Shown: one piece after another, positions 43,129 to 52,619 of the stretch | How the letters are laid out: every line of letters begins with the position of its first letter | How positions within the stretch are numbered: the stretch's first letter is position 1 | NCBI RefSeq assembly: GCF_037974355.1 | Contig: NZ_CP150235.1 | Coordinates: forward strand, 4,836,001-4,900,000 | From: Paenibacillus sp. FSL R5-0517 | Lineage (GTDB): Bacteria; Bacillota; Bacilli; Paenibacillales; Paenibacillaceae | DNA: 64,000 nt | Direction of reading: 5' to 3' | The notes under the pieces: generated by a model | What the model was told of the DNA's origin: nothing | Databases searched by the model: none | What the model saw: the letters and a program-made list of their open reading frames with translations, nothing else | Program-made: the position numbers and the translations under genes

Positions 43129-43270
43129 CGGGGTACTTAAATAAGGTTTGTCGGCTTAACTGTAGTATAACAGCGGGATGAACCTGTATCTGTGATGAAA
43201 CTCACTCCGCTATGTCATACAAGCAAGAAAAGAAATATTTTTACAAAAATAATATTCGGTAATAGTGCGT

Positions 43271-43468
43271 GTTCAAAAGGTCGTTTTCAGCATCAAGAAG
43301 ATGGGATAAAGCCAGAAATGTCGAGCGTAAAAAAGCTACCTGAGCAACTGCAATGTTTTCCTAGGCAACAACCTAAGCCCCTACTTATTCGGCTATACTT
43401 CATATTCGATGTTGATGATGATTCTGCCGCAAGACACCCTTCGTAATCAAAAGCGGACTTTTTGGAAC
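43271..43468. mobile_element. MITE-like element with imperfect 30-bp inverted ends
   Basis: Left end 43271-43300 (GTTCAAAAGGTCGTTTTC...GAAG) and right end 43439-43468, whose complement starts GTTCCAAAAAGTCCGCTTTT and ends GAAG. The 138-bp interior has no gene. It lies in the gap after sbcC. No target duplication was made out, and no second copy was seen in this window, so the mobile label is tentative. Confidence 0.45.
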
Positions 43469-43538
43469 AACCTCAACATTCAGGGGTTTGGGCTATAAGA
43501 AACGCTTCTATCCGTGATATTGCTTACATCGTTTCCCG

Positions 43539-46500
43539 CTACAGGGTCTCCAAGACCACCCGTGAGCCGTTTCCGGCCTCACCTGCCGGAATCACCACAA
43601 GCTTGCGCGGCAAGCGTGCACGCAGTTCAGGCACGTGACTGATTACACCAACAGCCAATCGATCGTCATGCAATTTTTCCAGAGACGTAATGACAGTATC
43701 CAACAGCTCAGGGTCAAGTGTACCAAACCCTTCATCCAGGAAAAAGAATTGAAGCGGGTACTGACCTCGCAGCTGAATCTGGGCCGACAGTGCCAAGGCC
43801 AGTGACAACGAAGTCAAAAACGTCTCGCCACCGGATAACGTCGATACCGGTCGTTTGACTCCTCCGTTGGCATCATCACAGATCACAAAACCACCACCGG
43901 AATCCACCTCCAGTGAATAACGTTGTTTGGTCAGGAAGCGCAGACGCTGAGATGCCGCATGACTGACCTGCATCAGTTGTTCCTCCGCAATATATTCAAC
44001 AAAAGCATTACCTCTGAATGCGGATTGAAGTTTGCTGAGCAGTTCGCCTTGACGGCTGACCTCCAACCGCTTGTTCTCCAGTTCGGTCCAGCGAACATGT
44101 CGCTGCTCCACATCCTCCAGATCACGTTCTGCACGTGCTTTCGCACGTAGGGCAGCCTCATCCTGAGCCCGGACCTGCTGCAAACGTTCAGTGCAGGCTA
44201 ACCACTGCTCCTCCGATACAACTGCACCACCCAGCTTTTGTTCCAGTTCACGCAATTGGGATGCCAGTTCACGCTCACGTTCACGGTGCTGCTGGATCTC
44301 GCCCGCCAGTTGTTCCGCTTCCTGGGAAGGCATCGCCGCGGACACAACGGCATCATCCGAGTCGAACGGGGATTGTTCCAGCAATTGATTCCACCGTTCC
44401 TGTGCCTGTTGCAGATGCTCTGTTGCCGAGGCGGCAGCCTGCTGAGCCATGACATCTTTCTTGGCTGATTCCTGCTTCAGATGATCCGCTTCTTTGAAGC
44501 GTTGTGCCGACTCCGCAGCTTCTTTCCGCAGTCCATCCAGACGAGCCTGAGCTGCAGCAATCAGGTCTTCCACCCGCTGCTCCCCAACCCACTGGCGCAG
44601 GCGTTCTTCCTTCTCAGCGAGCAGTTTCTTATTGCCCTGCCACTGCGTTTGCCACTGGATCAGTTGTTTGTCCAATTCCACCAGCTTCTGCTGGAGAGAC
44701 TGAATGATCTGGTCTTTCTCCTCAAGGAAGGTCACGCTTTTATTCAGACGTTCCTTGATGTCTTCGGCGCGCGCATCGCGCTCCTGCATCGCCTGATAGA
44801 GGGCCTTGGCCTCCTCCTGAGCGATGCCCGGCAGTTCCGCGGCCCAGCGGCCCTGCAAGGCAGCCGCTGCAGCCTCGCTCTCGGCCAGCTTGCGCTCCGC
44901 CTGGGCGAGTCCGGCACGGCCGGCCTCTTGCGCAGCTGCCGCTTCCATGCGGCGCTGCTGCGCGCCCACAGCCGCCTGCTGCAACGCGGCGGCTTCGGCC
45001 TGGAGCGGCGCTGCTGCGATAGCCAGCGCCTGCGCGGCTTCGCGCAGCGCAGCGGCACGCGATGCCCAGCTTGCCGGGGAGCGCCCGTATTCGGGCGACC
45101 CGGCGGGCTCGGGCTCCGCTGCCGCAGGCGCGGCCTCGGCTGCGGCAGGAGCTTCGCCGGCCGCAGCGCCAAGCTGCGTCAGCAGGCTGCGACGTTCGTG
45201 CAGCTGCTGGCGCAGCCCAAAGCGCAGCTCCTGCAGCTCCGCGTGCAGGCTGCGCAGCAGTTCTAGGTCCGCATCGCCTGCGTGCGGACCTTCTCCCGGC
45301 GGCGCAGCCGGGAGCGGGTGATGCGGCGAGCCGCACACCGGGCATGGCTCGCCATCGCGCAGCTCGGCGCGCAAGGCGGAGGACAGCTGGTGCAGCTCCT
45401 GCTCGCGCATCGTGCCACGCAGCTGTTCCTCCGCAAGGGCCAGCAGGCTCTGTTCGCGGCTGAGGTCCTGCTCACAGGCAAGCAAGGCCTCAAGACCTGC
45501 TGACGCCTGTTCTACGAGATGCTGACGCTGATCACTCAGGCGTCTCTCTTCCTCAGCCGCCGCCTTCAGCTTGTCGGCTCCCTGTTCTGCCGACTGCTTA
45601 TAGGCTTGCATGTCAGCCTTGTTTTGCTGCAATTGCTCCGCAGCAGTATCCACACGATGCTTCAGTTCAAGCGCCGCCTGAAGAAGCCTGCGTTCCTCTG
45701 ACTTCACTTCATTCGGCTTGAGGCTCTCCTGTAGTTCCTCACGTCGTTTGCGCCCGCGCTGCTGCAGCTCCTTTTCCTTTTCAAGTTGCTGTCCCAGCGC
45801 GGTCTGTTCGCCCTGCCCCTGTTCCAGAAACTGAGCAAGGCGCGAGCAATCGGCTTGAAGCCCATCCCGTTCCCGTTGCAGCTCTTTCGCTTGTTCGAGC
45901 TGCTCCAGGCGCAGCATAAGTTTCGGTTCTTCCTCAGTCAATTGCTTACGTGACGTCTCGGCCTTCTCCGATTCCTGAATAGCCACACGCTCATGTTCCA
46001 GAGCTTGCTGATGAGCCGTCTCGGCAATATCCTGCCGCTGCTTCTGTGTAGCTGTAGCATCTCGAACCGTCTGCAACGCAGGCAGTATGGCATCTGCCGC
46101 AACGGATTGTTTCAGCCGTTGTTCGCCCGCCTCAACCTGTGGCTCCAGAGCCTTCAGCTTCTGCTGTTCATCTGTACGAGCCTGCCGTTCGTGACTTAAC
46201 TCACGAATTTTACCCAGTTGTTCGGCTTCCTTTGCAGCTTCATCCAGCGCTTTGCGGGACAATTCAGACTGCTGAACAGCAGCTTGAAGAAGACGTTTCG
46301 TCTCATCCAATGTTTCCTTGCTGGCATTGCCAAGTCCCTGTTGCTCCGCAGCAAGGGATTGGTGAACCATATCATTATCCTTGACCCGCCGACTTAATTT
46401 GATGGCCAACTGGTCCCCATACTTCTCCAAATGGAATAATCGTTGCAGCATCTGGCGACGCTCACTGCCTTTGAGTGACAAAAACTCGGCAAACTTCCCT

Positions 46501-46958
46501 TGCGGAAGCACCACTGCCCGTGTAAAATCATCCATCTTCAAGCCAATTACATCTTCAACACAGCGATTCACATCTGCCAATTTGTCGGCAAGTACCTGCT
46601 CTTCGCCATGGACCGTCTCTATGAATTTGCTGATCGTGTTACTTACCGACACTTCATTATTTCGTTTGAAACGTCGCTCTACCCGGAACCTTCGCGTGCC
46701 TTCAGTCGACATCAATTCAAATGTAAAAGCAACCGACAACGAATCCTCTGCATGATTCATAATGCCCTGCGTCCCATTCACCGCACGTTCCACTTTGCCA
46801 TACATGGCGAGTGTGATGGCATCAAGCAAGGAAGATTTACCACTGCCCGTTGGACCGAAAATACCGAATAGACCCGTCTCCGTCAGCACGGTAAAATCAA
46901 TCTCCTGCATCTCCCGATAACTTTGAAGTCCGGCAACTTTCAGTAGAATTGGCTTCAT
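43539..46958 (-). CDS. sbcC: Nuclease SbcCD subunit C (SMC-like ATPase)
   Basis: 1139 residues. Walker A GPTGSGKSSLLDAITLAMYG near 35-54, long coiled coils, the zinc hook CPVCGSPHHP at C539/C542, the second coil, then the signature LSGGETFLTSLSLALALS and Walker B FFFLDEGFGTLDPELL. With SbcD it opens hairpins and trims DNA ends. The ATG overlaps the sbcD stop by 4 bp. The stretch at about 44.8-45.5 kb is far richer in GC than the rest, encoding an Ala-rich coiled part around the hook. Confidence 0.96.
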   Translation of the reverse strand: MKPILLKVAGLQSYREMQEIDFTVLTETGLFGIFGPTGSGKSSLLDAITLAMYGKVERAVNGTQGIMNHAEDSLSVAFTFELMSTEGTRRFRVERRFKRNNEVSVSNTISKFIETVHGEEQVLADKLADVNRCVEDVIGLKMDDFTRAVVLPQGKFAEFLSLKGSERRQMLQRLFHLEKYGDQLAIKLSRRVKDNDMVHQSLAAEQQGLGNASKETLDETKRLLQAAVQQSELSRKALDEAAKEAEQLGKIRELSHERQARTDEQQKLKALEPQVEAGEQRLKQSVAADAILPALQTVRDATATQKQRQDIAETAHQQALEHERVAIQESEKAETSRKQLTEEEPKLMLRLEQLEQAKELQRERDGLQADCSRLAQFLEQGQGEQTALGQQLEKEKELQQRGRKRREELQESLKPNEVKSEERRLLQAALELKHRVDTAAEQLQQNKADMQAYKQSAEQGADKLKAAAEEERRLSDQRQHLVEQASAGLEALLACEQDLSREQSLLALAEEQLRGTMREQELHQLSSALRAELRDGEPCPVCGSPHHPLPAAPPGEGPHAGDADLELLRSLHAELQELRFGLRQQLHERRSLLTQLGAAAGEAPAAAEAAPAAAEPEPAGSPEYGRSPASWASRAAALREAAQALAIAAAPLQAEAAALQQAAVGAQQRRMEAAAAQEAGRAGLAQAERKLAESEAAAAALQGRWAAELPGIAQEEAKALYQAMQERDARAEDIKERLNKSVTFLEEKDQIIQSLQQKLVELDKQLIQWQTQWQGNKKLLAEKEERLRQWVGEQRVEDLIAAAQARLDGLRKEAAESAQRFKEADHLKQESAKKDVMAQQAAASATEHLQQAQERWNQLLEQSPFDSDDAVVSAAMPSQEAEQLAGEIQQHRERERELASQLRELEQKLGGAVVSEEQWLACTERLQQVRAQDEAALRAKARAERDLEDVEQRHVRWTELENKRLEVSRQGELLSKLQSAFRGNAFVEYIAEEQLMQVSHAASQRLRFLTKQRYSLEVDSGGGFVICDDANGGVKRPVSTLSGGETFLTSLSLALALSAQIQLRGQYPLQFFFLDEGFGTLDPELLDTVITSLEKLHDDRLAVGVISHVPELRARLPRKLVVIPAGEAGNGSRVVLETL

Positions 46959-48139
46959 CTTTCCTCGACCTCCTCACGCAGACCCGGCTCGTCTTCATCC
47001 ACAAGTTCAAGGAAAAGCTGTACCAGGCTGTCTTCCGGCTGTGCGCCGCCTGTCTGACGCTGATAGAATTTACGGAATAGTTCATGTACCGGCAGCTCGG
47101 ATCGTTGCTCCAAAAGTCCTGCTGCAGCCATCTCGGGATACACCGGGCGAATATGAATGATCCCTTCATGTGATTTTCGCAGCTGTTGAATCTCCTTCAG
47201 AGACATTGCCTCGTCCAGCCATACTTCCATGTCAATAAAAGCCTGCGGATCACGTCCCTCTTCCAGCCAGCGATATACTTCTGCCAGACCGCCACGTGCC
47301 TTCCAGCGAACAAGCGGACGCCCGGACGTCAACAAAACTTCTTCTACCTGTGCAGCTCCGCCCGGGGCCAGATCAACCATCGTGACAGACTTGCTCTGTC
47401 CAGCTTCCGAGAAGCTGTAGGCCAGAGGCGAACCGCTATATCGAATTACACCGTCACCTTTGACAGCCTGAGCACGATGAAGATGCCCAAGCGCCGTGTA
47501 TTGTGCACCAGTCGATAAAGACGAAGGGTCCACCGTGTAGGCCCCACCGATCTGAATCGGACGTTCCGAATCACTCTCAAGTCCGCCGAGCACATAGATA
47601 TGGCTCATGGCCAAGTTCACGGTATCCGGGCGGAAGGAAGCTGCCAGACGCTGCATTAACATACCCACCCGGTGACTATATGCCTGGCGAAGCACATTTT
47701 CGTCCCCATCCGTTGTCAGCAATTCATTCAATCTGGCTTCAGAAGGATAAGGTAATGCCGCAATCTGTCCAGTCTCTCCGGTACGCTTGGCATGGATGGT
47801 CACTGCTTCTGAAGTAGGCATACCTACGAGTGTAATGCCCTGCCTGTTCACAAGTGGCGTAACAGAAGCTACACGTTCTGGCTGATCATGATTGCCTGCA
47901 ATGACCACGAGAGGTCTTCCATGCTCCGTCAGACGCGCTGCAGCTTCATAAAAAAGCTGCTCCGCCGCTGCGGGAGGATTCACCGAATCATACACATCTC
48001 CAGCCATCAATATGGCATCCGCCTGCTGCTCATCCGCCAGTCTGACGAGTTCATCAACGAAATCCTCCTGTTCACGCAGTCGGCTTCGTCCTTCCAGCGT
48101 TTTTCCCAAATGCCAGTCCCCTGTGTGCAAAATACGCAT
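46955..48139 (-). CDS. sbcD: Nuclease SbcCD subunit D
   Basis: 394 residues from MRILHTGDWHLGKTLEGRSR. Metallophosphatase motifs HTGDWHLG, MAGDVYDSVNPP, VIAGNHDQPERV and ALGHLHRAQ are intact, with a C-terminal capping domain. It is the Mn-dependent nuclease of SbcCD. ATG 48139 is chosen because the GTG four codons upstream has no space for the GAGAGGG site. The order addB-addA-sbcD-sbcC is that of Bacillus subtilis. Confidence 0.95.
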   Translation of the reverse strand: MRILHTGDWHLGKTLEGRSRLREQEDFVDELVRLADEQQADAILMAGDVYDSVNPPAAAEQLFYEAAARLTEHGRPLVVIAGNHDQPERVASVTPLVNRQGITLVGMPTSEAVTIHAKRTGETGQIAALPYPSEARLNELLTTDGDENVLRQAYSHRVGMLMQRLAASFRPDTVNLAMSHIYVLGGLESDSERPIQIGGAYTVDPSSLSTGAQYTALGHLHRAQAVKGDGVIRYSGSPLAYSFSEAGQSKSVTMVDLAPGGAAQVEEVLLTSGRPLVRWKARGGLAEVYRWLEEGRDPQAFIDMEVWLDEAMSLKEIQQLRKSHEGIIHIRPVYPEMAAAGLLEQRSELPVHELFRKFYQRQTGGAQPEDSLVQLFLELVDEDEPGLREEVEER

Positions 48140-48197
48140 CGTCCGTTCCACCCCTCTCCCATGTGATATCCATGGTTCTGATTCCGATCAAGTTCTT

Positions 48198-51100
48198 TTA
48201 CAGTTTCACTGCATGTCCACCATCAAAAAAGTACAGCCATTTCCGGTCAACTTTCCGACCTAATATATCTTCAATAGCCCGTCCATACAGATCGAGCTGG
48301 AAGCGATAGTTTTTGGTGAGTTCACCCAAACCACCACGATGCTCCAACACCCGATCTGTCTTGTAATCGAGCAAAACAAGCTCACCGTCAACCTCATACA
48401 GACAATCGATAATTCCCTGTACAAGCACTGTTTCATTTTCAATCGTTGCCTTCATTTTGCTATCTATATTTAGTGCCTGCATATCTGAATTCGATGCCCG
48501 TTCATGTAACCATTCCACAGGAGACTGATGTGCCGGAAGCCCATATACAAACGGGATCTCCCGTTTTACCCAATCTGCACGCAATAATTCTTCCCCGGGT
48601 TCTGTATTGAAAAATCCGGTCAGTTCTTCGGGTTCGATCGCCTCAACATGATGGGGCAGCAGAATCTGAAGCTTAATCAACCGCTCAATGGTCTGTTCAA
48701 CAACCTGTGAGTCAATGGTTGTTGATCCATCCACAGGAAGATGCTGCATCAACGTATGATACACGTTCCCCCGTTCTGCCCCTGTCAGTTGGTTCTCACC
48801 CATAAATTTTGGACGACGAAGATGCAATTTGAATGACGTACCCAAAGATCCCGCATCCGAAACGTTCATCGTACCGTCTGAACCTGACCCCAACCCAATC
48901 CCATGCTCGTTCAATTCACTGGATAAGCCATGTAGTGCATGGCCTGCTTCATCGTTGGTGTAATGGTTTCCCGGGTTGTTGTGATCCAATAATGTCTCCG
49001 ACTGTTCTCCCAGTTCCTCCATTACCTCTACAGACTGGATGTCCTGCATCGAAAGCAACGTTTTCAACTCCGTGACAGATGTACTGGCTGCCACTTGAGT
49101 TACCGCTTCATAGGCATATGTCCACGAAAGGCGTTGATCAACCTCGTGAATCAGCCGTGTCTCTTCTTGTTGCAGAGCTACCGTATCTGCACCTGTATCT
49201 GCAATGTTTTGGTTCACCGTATCTTGTGCATTCATCGTGAGCTCTTCTACAGTTGAGGATGTAACCAATTTCACGGGCTGAACCGCTTTTAGCGCAGCAA
49301 TTCGTTCTTTCCGCACCACCGTCATCCCGTCTTCTTCTCCCAGAGTCTGATCCACCACATGATCACGGGATACCTGATCGGCGGAAATAATAGAAATTGC
49401 CCATCGTGATTGATCATCTGCAAGACAGGACGAAAACGAATCATTGCTTCCAGCAAGTTCACGCAGCACAGCCGCATCTGGATGCCTCATCAAGGATGGT
49501 CCAATCCAGTCCAAGTAACTCCGTCCAGCAGCCAGCAGGTAGTCTGGCAATGCCAGTTCAGTACTGTCCTTGACCTGAGACCACGCCAACGCTTTTTTCG
49601 CCGCATCTTTTACAGTACCCAGCAAAATCATTTTCTCTTTGGGACGGGTCAACGCAACGTACAACACACGCATCTCTTCAGCAAGCAATTCAAATTGCGC
49701 GCGACGACGAATCGCCAGATTGGCTAGTGTAGGATAGGCAACCCGGTTCTCACGATCCACAAACCTCGGACCAAATCCCAGTTCCTTATGCATGAGAAAC
49801 GGTGCGTTCAGATCCTGTTGATTGAACATCTTGGATATGCCACCGACAAAAACGATCGGAAACTCCAGACCCTTACTCCGATGAATCGTCATGATACGTA
49901 CAGCGTTGTCCTGCTCACCGGAACTACCCGCTACAGTCCCCAGGTCTCCTCCGTTTTCCCGCAATCTTGAGACATAGGTCAGGAAACGGAACAAGCCGCG
50001 ATTTGCAGTTGATTCCTCATATTGTCGTGCGCGATCGTACAATGCCTTAAGATTACTTTGACGTTGCAATCCTCCGGGAAGACCACCAACCCAGTCCAAA
50101 TACCCGGTTTCTCGGTACATACGCCAGATCAGTTCACTCAGACTGCCTTGTCTTGCCTCAAGTCTCCACTGCTGCAATTGACGCAAAAAGAGAATTAACT
50201 TTTGCTGCAACGCCGAGCCTGAAATCTCCGTAACGCCCATATCCTCGCTTGCATGTCCAGTAAAACCAGCATCTTGAATTCCTTCTGTATGCACATCGAA
50301 TTCATATCCATGGTCAAGAATCTCTGCTTCGACAGAAGCGGCTGTCTCCCGCTGTCCTTGTTCCATCTCTGACCAGGCTTCCGGCCACTGCAACTGGACG
50401 ATATTGGAATCAGGATGATTTTCCTGCCGGGATTGTTGTACGTCATTAGTGGAAGAATTGCCCCATTCCCCAGCAGCCGTTATAACTGCATCATAGAATG
50501 ACTGTCTTTTGTCACCGAGCCGAATCTGTGCCAGTTCTTCTTCATCCAATCCAACAATCGGGGAACGAAGCACGGAAGCAAGCGGAATATCCTGCCTTGG
50601 ATTATCAACAAGCTGAAGCATAGACATCATGATTTCCACTTCCGTGGCCTGGAAGTACCCCTTGCTCTGTTCTCCTCCAGCAGGAATTCCCTGCTGTCTG
50701 AACTCCTCAATCATGAGCGGAGCCCACATCAAGGTTGAACGCAGCAAGATGACCATGTCACCGTAACGTGCCGGGCGCATCGTTTGCAGAGCTTTGTCGT
50801 ACACATGGAGGGCAGGTTGGTCCGTATCTCCAACCATCTCACGAATACGCCTTGCGATCGCCCTTGCTTCCAACTGGGCTGTCTCAAGTTCGGCACTCTC
50901 CAGTTCTGCGGAGACCGCTGCATCTCCGTTCTCATCCATACCATCTGTCAGATCAGGACCACCGCCTTGACGATCGATCAGCATAAGTTCAGGTGTATAC
51001 GCCTCATCGCCAAGCGTTTCTGACGGGAACGTAGCCCCATATGCCAGTTGAGCACGTTCATCGTAAGCAATCTCTGCCACACCTTCGTTCATGAGTTGCC

Positions 51101-52619
51101 GGAATATCATATTGACCGAATGCACGACCTCCGCACGACTGCGGAAATTACGTGCCAGATCAATACGTTGACCTGTACGATTCAGGCGATCTTCACCATT
51201 TCTGTCCTCATGCGTGTTCGCTCCGTACTGGCGATACTTGTTCATAAACAGACCTGGCTCAGCCAACCGGAACCGGTAGATACTCTGTTTGACATCACCT
51301 ACCATGAATCGGTTACCCGGATTTTCTCTGGAGATCAGTTTCACGATATCTTCCTGAACCGTATTGGTATCCTGATATTCATCAAGCAACACCTCATCGA
51401 ATCGCGAACGATATTCCATAGCCGCATCGGAAGGCATCGAGAGTTCAGGCGTTGAATCCTCATGTCGCAAAATGTGAAGACAATAATGCTCCAGATCACT
51501 GAAGTCCACTTGCCCACGTTCCTGTTTGGCCTGCCGATAACGTTCTCCAAATGTACTCACCAGCCTCGAAAGTTCCTTCATGAGTGGTGCCGCCTGCTCC
51601 AGCTCCTGCCAGAACGAAAACGCACTTCTTCCGAACAAGGAGCCTTTCAGGTCGGAAACTGCCTTTTTCGCAGCCTCTCGGAGTTCCTTCACTTGATCCT
51701 GTAAAGCCGGGTCCGTTTGATCCTTTTTGCAGGGTTTCAGTTTGCCAAATGCAGCGGGTTGAAACACTTCGGGCAACCTTTCCCACGGCATAACCTGGAT
51801 CGCAGACAGCAGCTCCTCCACCATCACCAGATCTTCTTTTAACGTATCTGCATACGGTGCAGGTCCTTCCGGCTGCATGGAAATATGGATGCCTTGGCGG
51901 AGCAGTCCTGCTGCACCACTTAAAGCAAGAGCAGCATCACGCATAATACTCTGAACCCATGCTGAATGCCCCAGCTCCTCCACACTCTCCACCTGAAAAG
52001 CGGATGCCATCTCTGAGAGCCAATGATCCGGCCAGGAATGGCTGCGGGAGAAATCATACAAGCGTTGCACCAGTCGATGCATGGCATCATCGTTTCGTTC
52101 TCCACTGAACCAGTCCACCAATTCACGGAATGTACTGCCTTCATCTTCTTCACCATACTTTTCCTCGAAGAGTTCTTCCAGCAGTTCCTGCCGCATGATT
52201 TCCGCTTCATTTTCATTCAGGATACGGAAAGCCGGGTTCAACGGAATTTGCTGATAGTACCGGCGAATGACTTCCATACAGAATGAATGCAATGTTGTAA
52301 TGGATGCCCGCCCAAGCAGGGACAGCTGCTTACGCAGATGTTCTTCTCCAGGCTGTTCTTCAAGCGCACGTTCCAGTGCTTCCCGAATCCGTTGTTTCAT
52401 CTCGGCGGCGGCGGCTTTGGTAAACGTAGCTACAAGCAAACGATCCACACTGAATCCTTGGGAGGGATCTGCGATCTTGCGAATAATACGTTCAACCAAT
52501 ACGGCTGTTTTGCCCGATCCCGCCGCAGCAGCAACCAGAATATCTTCTCCGCTTTCCGAGATCGCACTCCACTGATTGTCACTCCAGAAGCTTCCTTCCG
52601 GTTTAGGCATATTCGTCAT
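48198..52619 (-). CDS. addA: Helicase-nuclease subunit AddA, enlarged
   Basis: 1473 residues against about 1230 in Bacillus subtilis. UvrD-type helicase motifs: VAAAAGSGKTAVLVERI (motif I, near 30), LLDEYQDTNTVQ (II), VGDVKQSIYRFR (III), IMTIHRSKGLEFPIVFVGG (V) and LYVALTRPKEKMIL (VI). The C-terminal RecB-type nuclease has LLDYKTDRVLEHRGG with the catalytic Asp and Lys. Three polar insertions explain the extra length: about 545-575, 723-800 and 1120-1258. It processes double-strand breaks with AddB. The ATG overlaps the addB stop. Confidence 0.96.
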   Translation of the reverse strand: MTNMPKPEGSFWSDNQWSAISESGEDILVAAAAGSGKTAVLVERIIRKIADPSQGFSVDRLLVATFTKAAAAEMKQRIREALERALEEQPGEEHLRKQLSLLGRASITTLHSFCMEVIRRYYQQIPLNPAFRILNENEAEIMRQELLEELFEEKYGEEDEGSTFRELVDWFSGERNDDAMHRLVQRLYDFSRSHSWPDHWLSEMASAFQVESVEELGHSAWVQSIMRDAALALSGAAGLLRQGIHISMQPEGPAPYADTLKEDLVMVEELLSAIQVMPWERLPEVFQPAAFGKLKPCKKDQTDPALQDQVKELREAAKKAVSDLKGSLFGRSAFSFWQELEQAAPLMKELSRLVSTFGERYRQAKQERGQVDFSDLEHYCLHILRHEDSTPELSMPSDAAMEYRSRFDEVLLDEYQDTNTVQEDIVKLISRENPGNRFMVGDVKQSIYRFRLAEPGLFMNKYRQYGANTHEDRNGEDRLNRTGQRIDLARNFRSRAEVVHSVNMIFRQLMNEGVAEIAYDERAQLAYGATFPSETLGDEAYTPELMLIDRQGGGPDLTDGMDENGDAAVSAELESAELETAQLEARAIARRIREMVGDTDQPALHVYDKALQTMRPARYGDMVILLRSTLMWAPLMIEEFRQQGIPAGGEQSKGYFQATEVEIMMSMLQLVDNPRQDIPLASVLRSPIVGLDEEELAQIRLGDKRQSFYDAVITAAGEWGNSSTNDVQQSRQENHPDSNIVQLQWPEAWSEMEQGQRETAASVEAEILDHGYEFDVHTEGIQDAGFTGHASEDMGVTEISGSALQQKLILFLRQLQQWRLEARQGSLSELIWRMYRETGYLDWVGGLPGGLQRQSNLKALYDRARQYEESTANRGLFRFLTYVSRLRENGGDLGTVAGSSGEQDNAVRIMTIHRSKGLEFPIVFVGGISKMFNQQDLNAPFLMHKELGFGPRFVDRENRVAYPTLANLAIRRRAQFELLAEEMRVLYVALTRPKEKMILLGTVKDAAKKALAWSQVKDSTELALPDYLLAAGRSYLDWIGPSLMRHPDAAVLRELAGSNDSFSSCLADDQSRWAISIISADQVSRDHVVDQTLGEEDGMTVVRKERIAALKAVQPVKLVTSSTVEELTMNAQDTVNQNIADTGADTVALQQEETRLIHEVDQRLSWTYAYEAVTQVAASTSVTELKTLLSMQDIQSVEVMEELGEQSETLLDHNNPGNHYTNDEAGHALHGLSSELNEHGIGLGSGSDGTMNVSDAGSLGTSFKLHLRRPKFMGENQLTGAERGNVYHTLMQHLPVDGSTTIDSQVVEQTIERLIKLQILLPHHVEAIEPEELTGFFNTEPGEELLRADWVKREIPFVYGLPAHQSPVEWLHERASNSDMQALNIDSKMKATIENETVLVQGIIDCLYEVDGELVLLDYKTDRVLEHRGGLGELTKNYRFQLDLYGRAIEDILGRKVDRKWLYFFDGGHAVKL

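Noticed and set aside
44740..45345. Open frames of up to 201 codons on both strands inside sbcC (44740-45345 minus, 44824-45321 plus, 45062-45463 plus)
   Set aside because: They come from the local high GC content, have Arg/Ala/Cys-rich compositions typical of shadow frames, no ribosome sites, and overlap an intact sbcC.
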